A DNA stretch of 64,000 nucleotides from contig NZ_BMJJ01000013.1 in NCBI RefSeq assembly GCF_014643375.1, positions 1 through 64,000 of the forward strand, given 5' to 3'. Shown piece after piece: positions 1 through 8,675 of the stretch. The stretch is from Aureimonas glaciei. Its GTDB lineage: Bacteria; Pseudomonadota; Alphaproteobacteria; Rhizobiales; Rhizobiaceae. The position numbers and the translations under genes were made by a program. Position 1 is the stretch's first letter; every line of letters begins with the position of its first letter. A model generated the notes under the pieces. The model was not told the origin of the DNA. It worked only from the letters and a program-made list of their open reading frames with translations, and ran no database searches.

Positions 1-60
1 TCCCAGCCAACAAAGTGTCACCCATCCATCCGGGCTGAAATGTCACCACTCTATCAGGGC
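1..60. repeat. Possible remnant of an insertion-sequence end (IS21-like terminal repeats)
   Basis: Two imperfect direct repeats start with TGTCACC at about 16 and 41. Both continue to a GGGC about 20 nt later and match at about 16 of 20 positions. Multiple short terminal repeats beginning with TGTCA are typical of IS21-like element ends in rhizobia, from recollection of such elements. No transposase lies inside the window, so this may be the end of an element lying to the left, or a remnant. Confidence 0.35.
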
Positions 61-357
61 AGGACATGCCGCGACCTTCTCCCCGGAGGGGAGAAGAAGC
101 AGCTTCGGCGCCCCAGACCCTCATCGAAAAGCTCGAGCCGACCACTGCGGCCGCTGGAAGATCGCCTGCTCCAGCCGCTCGCGGCGGAGTTGGGAGACTC
201 GGTGAGCCGCTCCTCCCTTCACCCTCATGGTGAGCCTGACGAACCACGAGGGTCGGCACCGCGCGGAAACGTGGCACGTGGCCCTCGCCCTTCGACAGGC
301 TCAGGATGAGGGCCACGGACGTGTCCGCTGCAGCGGCATCGTGCAGTTGCCGGCGGA
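61..357. other. Intergenic stretch without a convincing gene
   Basis: No frame here has both a good start site and family resemblance. It holds a 9-bp perfect hairpin at 76-96 (CTTCTCCCC, loop GGA, GGGGAGAAG) with no T tract, and the repeat pair described at 222-312. Downstream is the 3' end of the minus-strand kinase gene. Confidence 0.6.
222..312. repeat. Paired intergenic palindromic repeat, family A
   Basis: Two 31-nt arms, 222-252 and 282-312, are imperfect inverted copies of one motif. The shared skeleton is CCCTCAT, two variable bases, TGAGCCTG, then CGAA and CGAGGG. A 29-nt spacer separates them. A single copy of the same family lies at 20165-20197. The motif is non-coding and resembles the dispersed REP-like elements common in alphaproteobacterial intergenic regions. 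Confidence 0.75.
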
Positions 358-1002
358 TTAACCCTCGTCCGTCCGCAGTTCAAAATCCGCCGCCAGGCTG
401 TGCCCCAGCACGAGGTGCAGGTTCGGAAGGTCGTTGCCCTCCATCTTCTGCCGCATGTCCTCTCCGACGAGGCCAAAACCCTGCCAGCGCTCGGTGAGGC
501 GGGCTTCGAGCACGGCCGGATCGGCAGCGAGCATCACGGTCACGTCGAACAGGGATTTCAGCTCGCGCCAGCCGGGCGCGTCGAGGAGGAGATAGTTGCC
601 CTCGACGAGCACGATGCGGGCTGCCGCGGGGATGATGGCGGCGCCGGCGCGGGCGATCTCGATGGTGCGGTCGAAGACGGGGACGGCGATGTCCGTGCCG
701 TCGTCGGCCTTCAGCCGCTGGATCATCGCCCGGAGGCCGCCGAGGTCGAAGGTGAAGGGCGCGCCCTTGCGCGGGCGGTGGCCGCGGGCGTGCAGAACGG
801 CATCGTCGAAGTGGTAGCCGTCCATCGCCAGCACGCCGCACAGGCCGGGAGTTTCGGCATTCAGCCGGTCGGCAAGGGTCGCGGTGGTCGTGCTTTTGCC
901 GACCCCTGGCGGCCCGGCGATGGCGACGAGGAGGCGCCGCCCGCTGGCGCCTGCAGAAAGCAGGCGCCCAACCAGCGTTTCGGCGTCAACCGCTTCGGTC
1001 AT
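358..1002 (-). CDS. P-loop nucleoside/pantothenate-kinase-like protein
   Basis: A 214-aa cytosolic P-loop phosphotransferase of the uridine kinase/pantothenate kinase-like group. The Walker A motif GPPGVGKST is at residues 30-38. It is followed by the MDGYHFDD segment typical of this group, where the Asp/His region contacts the phosphoryl acceptor, and later by LVEGNYLLL. The start at 1002 is preferred because the longer frame to 1083 adds only low-complexity Arg-rich sequence. It lies 14 bp after cysG on the same strand and may be co-transcribed with it. The substrate cannot be told from sequence; a fructose- or pantothenate-like substrate is possible. Confidence 0.8.
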   Translation of the reverse strand: MTEAVDAETLVGRLLSAGASGRRLLVAIAGPPGVGKSTTTATLADRLNAETPGLCGVLAMDGYHFDDAVLHARGHRPRKGAPFTFDLGGLRAMIQRLKADDGTDIAVPVFDRTIEIARAGAAIIPAAARIVLVEGNYLLLDAPGWRELKSLFDVTVMLAADPAVLEARLTERWQGFGLVGEDMRQKMEGNDLPNLHLVLGHSLAADFELRTDEG

Positions 1003-1016
1003 TCCAAGGCTTCCTG

Positions 1017-2537
1017 TCAGGCGCTGCCGCGGGCTTCCTGCCGGCTCGGGTTTTCGCTGGCGACGTCCAGCGTGTCGACGCAATCGGCAAACACCCGGCC
1101 GACGCCGATGAGGATGGGACGGTCGACGCCGATGCGGGCGACGATGGCGCCGAGGTCCTGGAGATGGCCGGTGCCGCGCGTCTCGTCCGCGCGCGAGATG
1201 TTGGCGGCGACGGCGACGGGCGTCGATGCCGGTAGGCCGTGGGCGATCAGCATCTCGGCAATCTTCGGCGCCATGCGGCCGCCCATGTAGAAGACGGTGG
1301 TGGCATGGTCGTCGGCGAGGGCGTGCCAGTCGAGATCGTCGGGCAGGCCACCCTTCTTGGAATGGCCGGTGACGAAGCGCACCTGGGTGGCGCGGTCGCG
1401 GTGCGTCAGCGAGACGCCAAAGCCGGCGGCGAGCGCCGAGGCGGCGGTGATGCCGGGCACGATGGCGACCGGAATGTTTTCCGCCTTCAGCGCTTCGATC
1501 TCCTCGCCGGCCCGACCGAACACGCCGACATCGCCCGATTTCAGCCGCACCACGTGCTTGCCGGCCTTGGCGAACTGGATCATCAAAGCGTTGATGTCCT
1601 CCTGCCGGCAGCTCTCGCGCGCCGCTCGCTTGCCGACGAGCATGCGTTTCGCCTCGCGCCGGGCGAGTTCCAAGATTTCGTCCGAGACGAGATCGTCGAA
1701 GAGGATGACATCAGCCGCCTGCAGCGCCCGGACGGCCTTCAGCGTCAGCAACTCGGCCTCGCCGGGACCGGCACCGACGAGGGTGACGCGGCCGCCGGCC
1801 TCCGGCGAGGCGGCAAGGCCGTCGACGAGGGCCGACAACGCCGCGGTGTCGGCCAGATCCGGCGCCCGTCCCGTGAAGGCGCGCGAGGAGAAATTTTCCC
1901 AGAAACTGCGGCGGCGCGGGCCGGCGTCGAGCCGGGCCATCACCTCGCCGCGCACCGTGGCGGCGAGCGCCGCCCAGCCGGAAAGGGCGCGCGGCAAGAG
2001 CGTCTCGATGCGGCGGCGGATCGCCTGGCCGAGGATCGGCGCGGCGCCGTCCGTGGAAATGCCGATGACAGCCGGCGAACGGTTGACGATGGTGCCGAAG
2101 CGGAACTCGCAGAAGGCCGGCTTGTCGATCACGTTGACCGGCACGCCGGCGGCCCGGGCCGCGCAGAAGAAGGCTTGCGCCGAGGCGTCGGTATCGCAGT
2201 CGCCGACGGCCAGCGCGGCACCGGCAAAACTGTCGAGGCTCCAGGGGCGGTCGCGGTGGGTCAGCGAACCCGCTGCGGGGCCGGCGATGAGTAGCGCCGC
2301 CATCTCCTCGCCGATCTCGTCGGCGAGCACGTCCAGCACCACGTCGGCGCCGGCCGCGGCCAGAAGCTCGGCCTTCCAGGCCGCGCCGGCCCCGCCGCCG
2401 GTCATCGCGACACGCTTGCCGGCGAGATCGAAGAACACCGGCAGCGTCGCCAGCGGCTCGATCCGCCGAGCGGCGCGCATCGGCGGCGCGTCGGTGGCGA
2501 CGAGCCGGATCTCGGGGTTGCTGCGGTCGGTGGTCAT
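1017..2537 (-). CDS. cysG: Siroheme synthase (trifunctional CysG)
   Basis: A 506-aa protein joining a precorrin-2 dehydrogenase/sirohydrochlorin ferrochelatase half (about 30-220) to a uroporphyrinogen-III C-methyltransferase half (about 250-485). The N-terminal NAD site is TGGGAGAAW at about 46-54, and VNVIDKPAFCEF follows at about 134-145. The SAM-dependent methylase begins with VTLVGAGPGEAELLT at 251. It makes siroheme for sulfite and nitrite reductases in the cytosol. The N-terminus carries about 30 extra residues before the usual LPVFFDLAGK. No sulfite or nitrite reductase gene is adjacent, so the usual cys operon is not seen here. Confidence 0.95.
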   Translation of the reverse strand: MTTDRSNPEIRLVATDAPPMRAARRIEPLATLPVFFDLAGKRVAMTGGGAGAAWKAELLAAAGADVVLDVLADEIGEEMAALLIAGPAAGSLTHRDRPWSLDSFAGAALAVGDCDTDASAQAFFCAARAAGVPVNVIDKPAFCEFRFGTIVNRSPAVIGISTDGAAPILGQAIRRRIETLLPRALSGWAALAATVRGEVMARLDAGPRRRSFWENFSSRAFTGRAPDLADTAALSALVDGLAASPEAGGRVTLVGAGPGEAELLTLKAVRALQAADVILFDDLVSDEILELARREAKRMLVGKRAARESCRQEDINALMIQFAKAGKHVVRLKSGDVGVFGRAGEEIEALKAENIPVAIVPGITAASALAAGFGVSLTHRDRATQVRFVTGHSKKGGLPDDLDWHALADDHATTVFYMGGRMAPKIAEMLIAHGLPASTPVAVAANISRADETRGTGHLQDLGAIVARIGVDRPILIGVGRVFADCVDTLDVASENPSRQEARGSA

Positions 2538-2686
2538 CTCTGTCCTGTGCGGGCGGCCTCAGGGCGAGGCGCTCGTTTCATCGCCGCCACTGTCGCCATT
2601 GCCGGCTGCGCTGTCGAGGATTGCTTTTGCCAATTGGCCGCCGCGGGGAAAATCTTGATCCCCCGCAGCGATGGCTGGCGTGGCGT

Positions 2687-3115
2687 TCAGCCGTGGTCGG
2701 CGGTAAGTCCGGCGGTCTCGATTCCGGCGACGGCGCAGGCCTCGTCATTGTCCGAGGTATCGCCGGTGATGCCGACGGCGCCGAGGATGCGGCCGTCCTT
2801 GCCCTTGACGAGGACGCCGCCCGGCACCGGCACCAGCGAGCCCTTGGCGAGCGCATTCATCGCCTGGATGAAGAAGGGCTGGGTCTCGGCGCGTGTCTGC
2901 AAAGCGCGCGAGCCGATGCCGAGCTGGACGCAGCCATTGGCCTTGCCGATAGCGATGTCCGGCCGCATGGGGCTCGCGCCATCCATGCGCTCGAGGGCGA
3001 TCAACGAGCCGCCGGCGTCGAGCACGGCGATCGTCAGGGGCTTCAGGTTCATCGCCACGCCCTTCTCGAAAGCGGCCTTGATGATGATGCGGGCATGGGC
3101 GAGGGTAAGGGTCAT
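2687..3115 (-). CDS. HbpS/GlcG-family haem-binding protein
   Basis: A 142-aa protein of the small haem-binding/haem-degrading-like family (HbpS/GlcG/PduO-C). Typical segments are AVLDAGGSLIALERMDGA at about 28-45 and the C-terminal GAVGITGDTSDNDEACA. The start at 3115 is chosen because AGGAAAG lies just upstream, while the extension to 3202 is Arg-rich and unlike the family. There is no signal peptide from this start, so it is probably cytosolic. It stands between cysG and a ChaN-like gene, both tetrapyrrole-related. Members bind haem or small ligands; the ligand here is unknown. Confidence 0.85.
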   Translation of the reverse strand: MTLTLAHARIIIKAAFEKGVAMNLKPLTIAVLDAGGSLIALERMDGASPMRPDIAIGKANGCVQLGIGSRALQTRAETQPFFIQAMNALAKGSLVPVPGGVLVKGKDGRILGAVGITGDTSDNDEACAVAGIETAGLTADHG

Positions 3116-3360
3116 GCTCTGGTCTTTCCTGCGGTCGTCCGCCCCGGCAAAGCCGGCACGACGGACGAAGGGGCTGGTCCGGCGGCGCCGGATGTCGCCC
3201 ATCCATAGACAATGTCGTGCCCGGGGAAAATGCCGCTCGTGTCCGCGCCTCGCTCCTCGCTGCGGGGATGCCTATATTCAAGGCTGCAGCGGACAGACGA
3301 AACTTGCTCCAAACCGACTCCGCCGTCCCGCCGCACCCGGCCCTCGCCTGAAAGTCCTCG

Positions 3361-4344
3361 ATGCTGGCTCTTCTTCGTCACCTTCCGGTTCTGGCACTCC
3401 TCGCTCTGGCGACGCCGGCCACCGCCTTCGAGATGCCGTCGGCCTGGCTGTCGAGCCATTTTCGCGACAATCCGCTCGTCGGCTCGCTGTGGAGCGGCGA
3501 CGGTCGGCGCGTGGATGCCGCCACCCTGACCGCGGCGCTGGACGGCGCGGACTATGTCCTCCTGGGCGAGATCCACAGCAATCCCGACCATCACGCGATC
3601 CAGGCACGGATCGTCGAGGCGATGGTGGCGGCGGGCGAGCGGCCAGCCGTCGTCTTCGAGATGATTTCCGCCGACGAGATCCCGGCGCTCGATGCTTTTC
3701 TGGCCAAGCCCGGCGCCACGGCGGAGGGTTTTGGCGCAGCGGTGAAATGGACGGAGCGGGGCTGGCCGGATTTTGCCATCTACCGACCGATCGTGGCCAC
3801 GGCGCTGGCGCACCGGCTGCCCATCCATGCCGGGAATCTCGGACTCGAGACGACACGGCGCATCAGCCGCGAGGGCGTGGCCGCGCTGCCGGCGCCCGAC
3901 GTCGCGCGTCTCGGTCTCGACTTGCCGATGCCCGAGGGCGGGGAGGCGAGTCTCACGACCGAGCTGAAGGAATCGCATTGCGGCCTCCTGCCCGACAAGG
4001 CGATCGCGCCGATGCTGACGGTGCAGCGGGCGCGCGACGGGGCGCTCGCCGACGCGCTGGTCGAGGCATCGAGCCGCGGTCAGGCCGTGCTGATCGCCGG
4101 GGCGGGGCACGTGCGCACAGACTATGCCGTGCCGGCGCTGCTCCGGACCCGGGCGCCGGGCGCCGCGATCGTCTCCATCGGCATGATGGAGGTGGCGGAC
4201 GGCAAGACCGGACTCGCCGACTATGGCATGTCCAGGGACACGCCGGCGCCCTACGACTTCGTGCTCTTCACCCCGCGGGCCGATATCGCCGACCCCTGCG
4301 CCGGCATGGCCGAGGCGATGAAGGCGATGGCGCCGGCCAAATAG
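3361..4344 (+). CDS. ChaN-family (Tiki-like) haem-binding/putative protease-like exported protein
   Basis: A 327-aa exported protein with a signal peptide in residues 1-22 (hydrophobic core LALLALATPATA, then FEMPS). The ChaN/DUF399 fold is shown by LLGEIHSNPDHH at about 64-75, VVFEMISADE, and a late GAGHVRTDY. These Glu and His residues are the conserved set of the family. Campylobacter ChaN binds haem on the cell surface, but many members lack proven function. Divergent to the HbpS-like gene, with 245 bp between them. Confidence 0.85.
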   Translation: MLALLRHLPVLALLALATPATAFEMPSAWLSSHFRDNPLVGSLWSGDGRRVDAATLTAALDGADYVLLGEIHSNPDHHAIQARIVEAMVAAGERPAVVFEMISADEIPALDAFLAKPGATAEGFGAAVKWTERGWPDFAIYRPIVATALAHRLPIHAGNLGLETTRRISREGVAALPAPDVARLGLDLPMPEGGEASLTTELKESHCGLLPDKAIAPMLTVQRARDGALADALVEASSRGQAVLIAGAGHVRTDYAVPALLRTRAPGAAIVSIGMMEVADGKTGLADYGMSRDTPAPYDFVLFTPRADIADPCAGMAEAMKAMAPAK

Positions 4345-4428
4345 CGAGAGAGGACGAGCGGCCAGCCGGTCTTCCTCGCCTTTCCCCCAGGCCCTCATCG
4401 TGCCCGGGATCCTCCCGGCGCGCCGGGA

Positions 4429-4468
4429 TTGTCACGCGCTGTTCACGGCCCGTTCAACGCCCTGTCAT
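4429..4468 (+). promoter_or_regulatory. Tandem PHO-box-like array upstream of the phytase-like gene
   Basis: Four 7-bp units occur with exact 11-bp periodicity: TTGTCAC (4429), TGTTCAC (4440), CGTTCAA (4451) and CTGTCAT (4462). All share TCA at positions 4-6 of the unit and are separated by 4-bp GC-rich spacers. The PhoB box consists of CTGTCAY direct repeats with 4-bp spacers, so this looks like two adjacent boxes. It ends 46 bp before the ATG at 4515. PhoB control is inferred from the motif. Confidence 0.6.
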
Positions 4469-4514
4469 CGAAAACCGGTGTCTCTCGCCGTGCCATTCAC
4501 AGGAGACCGGTTCC

Positions 4515-5876
4515 ATGACGACGATTCTCAAGACCAGTTTTGCCCTACTGCTTCTGGGTGTTTCCGCCGCCGCCGCCCAGTCCGTCGAGGGCCAGGCGTT
4601 CCACGCGACGCTCGCCGGCCAGGCGATACTGCCGGCCGCCACCGTCGTCGCTGCCCCGGCCGATGCGCCGGCCTTTCTGAAGCAGGCCGGAAAATTTACC
4701 ACGCCCGACCGCCAGCGCACCACCGAGCTCGGCAAGGTTGCCGGCATGGACGGCAAGCGCCCGACGAATTCCGGCCTGCCGATCGACGGCCAGTCCGTCC
4801 AGGGTTTCTCCGGCATCCGCAAGATGCCCGACGGCACGTTCTGGAGTCTCTCCGACAACGGTTTCGGCTCCAAGGCGACGTCGAGCGACGCGATGCTGAT
4901 GCTGCATCACCTCGCCATCGACTGGACGGCGGGTACGGTCGATCGGAAGGAGACGGTCTTCCTCAGCGATCCCGAAATGAAGGCGCCGTTCCCGATCACG
5001 CTCGAGGGGACGGACACCCGCTATCTCACAGGCGCCGACTTCGACGTCGAATCCATCCAGCCCGTGGCCGACGGCTTTTGGGTCGGTGAGGAATTTGGCC
5101 CCTACCTCCTGAAGTTCGACCTCGAGGGACGGCTGCAGTCGGCCCATGCCACGCGCGTCGGCGAGACCAAGGTGATGTCGCCTGACAACGCCATGCTGAA
5201 GCTGCCCGACAATCCCACCAAGCCGCTGCCGGCCATCAACCTGAAGCGCTCGGGCGGCTATGAGGGCCTGGCCCTCTCGCCGGACGGCGCGCGCCTCTAC
5301 GCGCTGCTCGAAGGCCCGCTCTATACCGACGGCAAGGTCGCGACGGTCGAGGACGGCCGCACCGGCCTCAGCATCATCGAGTTCGACACCGCCAAGGGCG
5401 ACTGGACCGGCCGCTCCTGGCTCTACCCGCTGGCCGAGGGCGGCGAGGCAATCGGCGACTTCAACATGATCAGCGACACGCAAGGCCTCGTCATCGAGCG
5501 CGACAATGGCGCCGGCCGTCCCGGCGAGGCCTGCAAGGGGGAGCCGGCCGCCGACTGTTTTGCCACGCCGGCCCAGCTCAAGCGGATCTACAAGATCGAA
5601 TTGACCGACGAGAATGTCGGCAAGGCTGCCCGCAAGATCGGCTATATCGACCTCCTCGCCATCAAGGATCTGAAGGGCCTCGCCAAGCAGGGCGGCAAGG
5701 ACGGGATCTACGACATGCCGTTCGTGACCATCGAGAACGTCGACCGCGTTGACGAGACCCATATCGTCGTCGGCAACGACAACAATTTCCCCTTCTCGGC
5801 CGGCCGCGAATTGAACAAGGCCGACGACAACGAGTTCGTCCTGCTCGACGTCGCCGATTTCCTCAAGGCTGAGTAG
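4515..5876 (+). CDS. Exported phytase-like/esterase-like protein
   Basis: A 453-aa exported protein. The signal peptide spans residues 1-22 (TSFALLLLGVSAAAAQ). The rest matches the phytase-like beta-propeller domain found in proteins annotated as esterase-like activity of phytase. Segments include GFSGIRKMPDGTFWSLSDNGFG, DVESIQPVADGFWVGEEFGPYLLKFD (written here as two blocks: DVESIQPV and GEEFGPYLL), and the C-terminal NVDRVDETHIVVGNDNNFPF. It probably hydrolyses phosphoesters in the periplasm, though activity is unproven for most members. AGGAG lies 9-13 nt before the ATG. Upstream PHO-box-like repeats suggest induction by phosphate starvation. Confidence 0.85.
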   Translation: MTTILKTSFALLLLGVSAAAAQSVEGQAFHATLAGQAILPAATVVAAPADAPAFLKQAGKFTTPDRQRTTELGKVAGMDGKRPTNSGLPIDGQSVQGFSGIRKMPDGTFWSLSDNGFGSKATSSDAMLMLHHLAIDWTAGTVDRKETVFLSDPEMKAPFPITLEGTDTRYLTGADFDVESIQPVADGFWVGEEFGPYLLKFDLEGRLQSAHATRVGETKVMSPDNAMLKLPDNPTKPLPAINLKRSGGYEGLALSPDGARLYALLEGPLYTDGKVATVEDGRTGLSIIEFDTAKGDWTGRSWLYPLAEGGEAIGDFNMISDTQGLVIERDNGAGRPGEACKGEPAADCFATPAQLKRIYKIELTDENVGKAARKIGYIDLLAIKDLKGLAKQGGKDGIYDMPFVTIENVDRVDETHIVVGNDNNFPFSAGRELNKADDNEFVLLDVADFLKAE

Positions 5877-5948
5877 GCGCAAACACCGGCGGCGCTGGCT
5901 TCTGCCGGCGCCGCCATCCTTTGCCGGGTGCTGTGGACGCCGCGCCGC

Positions 5949-7205
5949 TCAGCCGAACTTGCGCTTGGCGTCGACGGCAAGACCGAGCCCGACGCTGCCG
6001 AAAGCGTCGCTCTCGACGACGCGGGCGCCGGGGAAGAGGCCCGTCGCGGCGCGGTGCACCACCGGGATCTGCGTCGAGCCGCCGGTGAGGAGGACGGTGT
6101 CGATCGCCGAGGCCTCGATGCCGGCCTTGGCGAGACAGTCCAGAATGCTGCCGGTGATGCCGGCAACGAGGCTCTCCACGGCCGCCTCGAAGGCGGGACG
6201 GGTGATCGTCTGGCTGAGGTCGAGCCCGGTTTCCTTCAGCCAGACCTCCGCCTCGCCCGCGTCCGTCAGGGCGATCTTCGCCGCTTCGACCTTGCCGGCG
6301 AGGCGGTGGCCGGAGCGGTGCTCGAGGATTTTCAGGAAGCGCGAGAGCTTGTCGGGGTCGGCCGATTCGCGCCGGAGCTCGAACAGGTCGCGGGCGATTT
6401 TGGGCGTGTAGAGCAGGTTGATCCGGTGCCAGGTGGCCAGGTCGTTGAAGTACCAGACCGGCATGCGGCGCTTGCCGTCGGCGGTCGCGGTGCCCATGCC
6501 GAGTGACGGCATGACCTCGGCGAGACTCAGCACCCGGTCGAAATCCGTGCCGCCGATGTGGACGCCGGAGGAGGCGAGGATGTCGTCGCTGCGGTCGGGC
6601 TTCTCAGCCCCCTGCGGCGACAGCCGGATGACGGTGAAGTCGGAGGTGCCGCCGCCGATGTCGACGACGAGCGCGAGCTCCTCCGCCGTCACGTCGCGTT
6701 CGTAGTTCAGCGCCGCGGCGACGGGCTCGAACTGGAACTCGATCTGGGAGAACCCCTGCGCCCTGGCCGCCGCGGCGAGCTGGTCCTCGGCGGTGCGGTC
6801 GGCGGCCGCGTCGTCGTCGACGAAATGCACGGGACGGCCGAGCACCACCTTGTCGATGGGGGCGCCTGCCGCGGTCTCGGCTGTCGCCTTCAGGGATTTC
6901 AGGAACAGGCCGATGATGTCGCCGAAATGCAGCCGCTCGCGGCCGACGCGCGTCGTCTCCTCCATCAGCGAGGTCCCGAGCACGCTCTTCAGCGCCCGCA
7001 TGAACCGCCCCTCGGCGCCGTCGACATATTCGAACACCGCCTTGCGGCCGAAATGGGTGCTGTGGTCCTCGAGGCTGAAGAACATCGCCGAGGGAATTGT
7101 CGCCTGCCCGTCCTCCAGCGCCACGAGATGCGGCACGCCGCCGCGCAACAGGCCGAGGGTGGAGTTCGTCGTGCCGAAATCGAGGCCGCAGGCAGGTTGG
7201 GTCAT
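5949..7205 (-). CDS. Hsp70-family chaperone (YegD-like)
   Basis: A 418-aa protein containing an actin-like ATPase fold but shorter than DnaK (about 640 aa), lacking the C-terminal lid. Motifs are the phosphate-1 loop LDFGTTNS at 8-15, the phosphate-2 loop VVDIGGGTSDFTV, and the adenosine site LLTGGSTQIPVV near the C-terminus. This matches the YegD subgroup of Hsp70-like proteins, whose clients are unknown. The ATG at 7205 is preferred over the frame to 7298 because the protein then begins directly at the ATPase fold. No DnaJ or GrpE gene is nearby. Confidence 0.9.
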   Translation of the reverse strand: MTQPACGLDFGTTNSTLGLLRGGVPHLVALEDGQATIPSAMFFSLEDHSTHFGRKAVFEYVDGAEGRFMRALKSVLGTSLMEETTRVGRERLHFGDIIGLFLKSLKATAETAAGAPIDKVVLGRPVHFVDDDAAADRTAEDQLAAAARAQGFSQIEFQFEPVAAALNYERDVTAEELALVVDIGGGTSDFTVIRLSPQGAEKPDRSDDILASSGVHIGGTDFDRVLSLAEVMPSLGMGTATADGKRRMPVWYFNDLATWHRINLLYTPKIARDLFELRRESADPDKLSRFLKILEHRSGHRLAGKVEAAKIALTDAGEAEVWLKETGLDLSQTITRPAFEAAVESLVAGITGSILDCLAKAGIEASAIDTVLLTGGSTQIPVVHRAATGLFPGARVVESDAFGSVGLGLAVDAKRKFG

Positions 7206-7710
7206 GTCAGTGCTTTGTCTCGGGCGGCCCGGCAGGCGGCGGAAAGGCGAGGGCCGGGGATAGAGGGCGAAGCGGCAAATGGCAACCGGTGTGGTCACGC
7301 TTCAGGAACAGGCGATTGATGCGTGCTTGCCAAGCCGGTGACCCTTTTGGCCAATCGCCAGTTTGGCTTCAGCTCCCAGGGTGCCGCGCCGGATCCGGCG
7401 AAGCCGGGGGTCCCGCTGCTTTGCCGGCGTTCTGGCCGGGGAAACGGCGCGGGCAAACCGCAAGCCTGATCGGTAACGGCGCCCTTCGGCAAAGCGACGC
7501 GCAGCTGTCTCCTCGACCGCTGTTTGGAAGCAGTTACTTCCCGTGTCGAGCCGCCCACCGGCAAACCGGCTGGCCCGTCAACGAGGGTGATGAGACAGGC
7601 CGCGTGCCGGCGTGGAATTGTTCATCAGAGTCCCGGCTGCGATGCTTGACCCCGAGGGACTTTCGGCGTCCCCTGACGCAAAGGGAGTTCAGTGATCGGG
7701 GGCGCGCCGC
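7206..7710. other. Intergenic region between the Hsp70 gene and aqpZ
   Basis: About 500 bp between divergent genes. I see no gene, strong hairpin or recognisable operator. Promoters for both flanking genes must lie here, but no clear -35/-10 pair stands out. Confidence 0.5.
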
Positions 7711-8442
7711 ATGGACCGAGACACACTTCGCAGGTGCATCGCAGAATTCTTTGGTACCTTCTGGCTGACGTTTGGGGGCTGCGGGGCCGCCGTCCTGTCA
7801 GCGGCCTTTCCCGATCTCGGCATCGGGTTTCTCGGCGTGGCCTTTGCTTTCGGGCTGACTGTCCTGACCATGGCCTATGCCGTCGGGCATATCTCCGGCG
7901 GCCATTTCAACCCGGCGGTGACACTGGGGCTCTGGTCGGCGGGCCGTTGTGCCAACAAGCACGTCCTGCCTTACATCGTCGCTCAGGTGGCCGGGGCGAT
8001 CGTCGGCGCCGGTTTCCTTTACATGATCGCGTCAGGCCGGGCGGATTGGGTGCCCGGCGGGTTTGCGGCGAACGGATACGGCGCGCTCAGCCCCGGCCGG
8101 TTCTCGCTCACGGCGGGCTTCCTCACCGAATTCCTGGCGACCTTCTTCTTCCTGTTCATCATCATCGGGACGACCTCCAAGGGCGCCGCGACGGGATTTG
8201 CGGGAATCCCGATCGGCTTTGCCCTTGTGCTCATCCACCTGATCTCGATCCCGGTCACCAACACGTCGGTCAACCCTGCGCGAAGCACGGGACCGGCCCT
8301 GTTTGCGGGCGGCGACTATGTCGTGCAACTCTGGATGTTCTGGCTCGCGCCCATTCTCGGCGCGATGGTCGCCGGCGCCTTTGCCAAATGGCTGTACGAA
8401 CCGGCCGGGATCCTCGACACGATCGTGGTGGAGGAGCGCTGA
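7711..8442 (+). CDS. aqpZ: Aquaporin Z (water channel)
   Basis: A 243-aa inner-membrane protein with six membrane helices and two half-helices. The NPA boxes are at 67-69 (HFNPAVT) and 188-190 (SVNPARS). The aromatic/arginine selectivity filter residues can be placed as a Phe near 45-47, His176, Thr185 and Arg191. That set is the water-selective AqpZ pattern rather than the glycerol-facilitator pattern. It stands alone as a single gene. Confidence 0.95.
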   Translation: MDRDTLRRCIAEFFGTFWLTFGGCGAAVLSAAFPDLGIGFLGVAFAFGLTVLTMAYAVGHISGGHFNPAVTLGLWSAGRCANKHVLPYIVAQVAGAIVGAGFLYMIASGRADWVPGGFAANGYGALSPGRFSLTAGFLTEFLATFFFLFIIIGTTSKGAATGFAGIPIGFALVLIHLISIPVTNTSVNPARSTGPALFAGGDYVVQLWMFWLAPILGAMVAGAFAKWLYEPAGILDTIVVEER

Positions 8443-8675
8443 CATAAAGGCGTCCGGCGCCCTCGAATGAACGACCGCCGGATCGGGTCAGAGCGGCAAG
8501 CGCTGGCCCGCTGTTCCGGCAGCTCTTCGCTTTGTCCCGCTCGTCGCGGAGCGCGAGCCCTTTGGCCGATCGAGAGGCCGCCTCTGCCAAGGCAGCACAG
8601 GCAGTCATCCTGAGGCACTGCCTGCGGCACGGGATGTTGACGCGTGTCGGTCTCGCTTCGGCGTGCCAGCTGCCG

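Noticed and set aside
2547-4514. Long in-frame extension upstream of the phytase-like gene
   Set aside because: It runs across the HbpS-like and ChaN-like genes in wrong frames. The ATG at 4515 has a signal peptide and a ribosome site.
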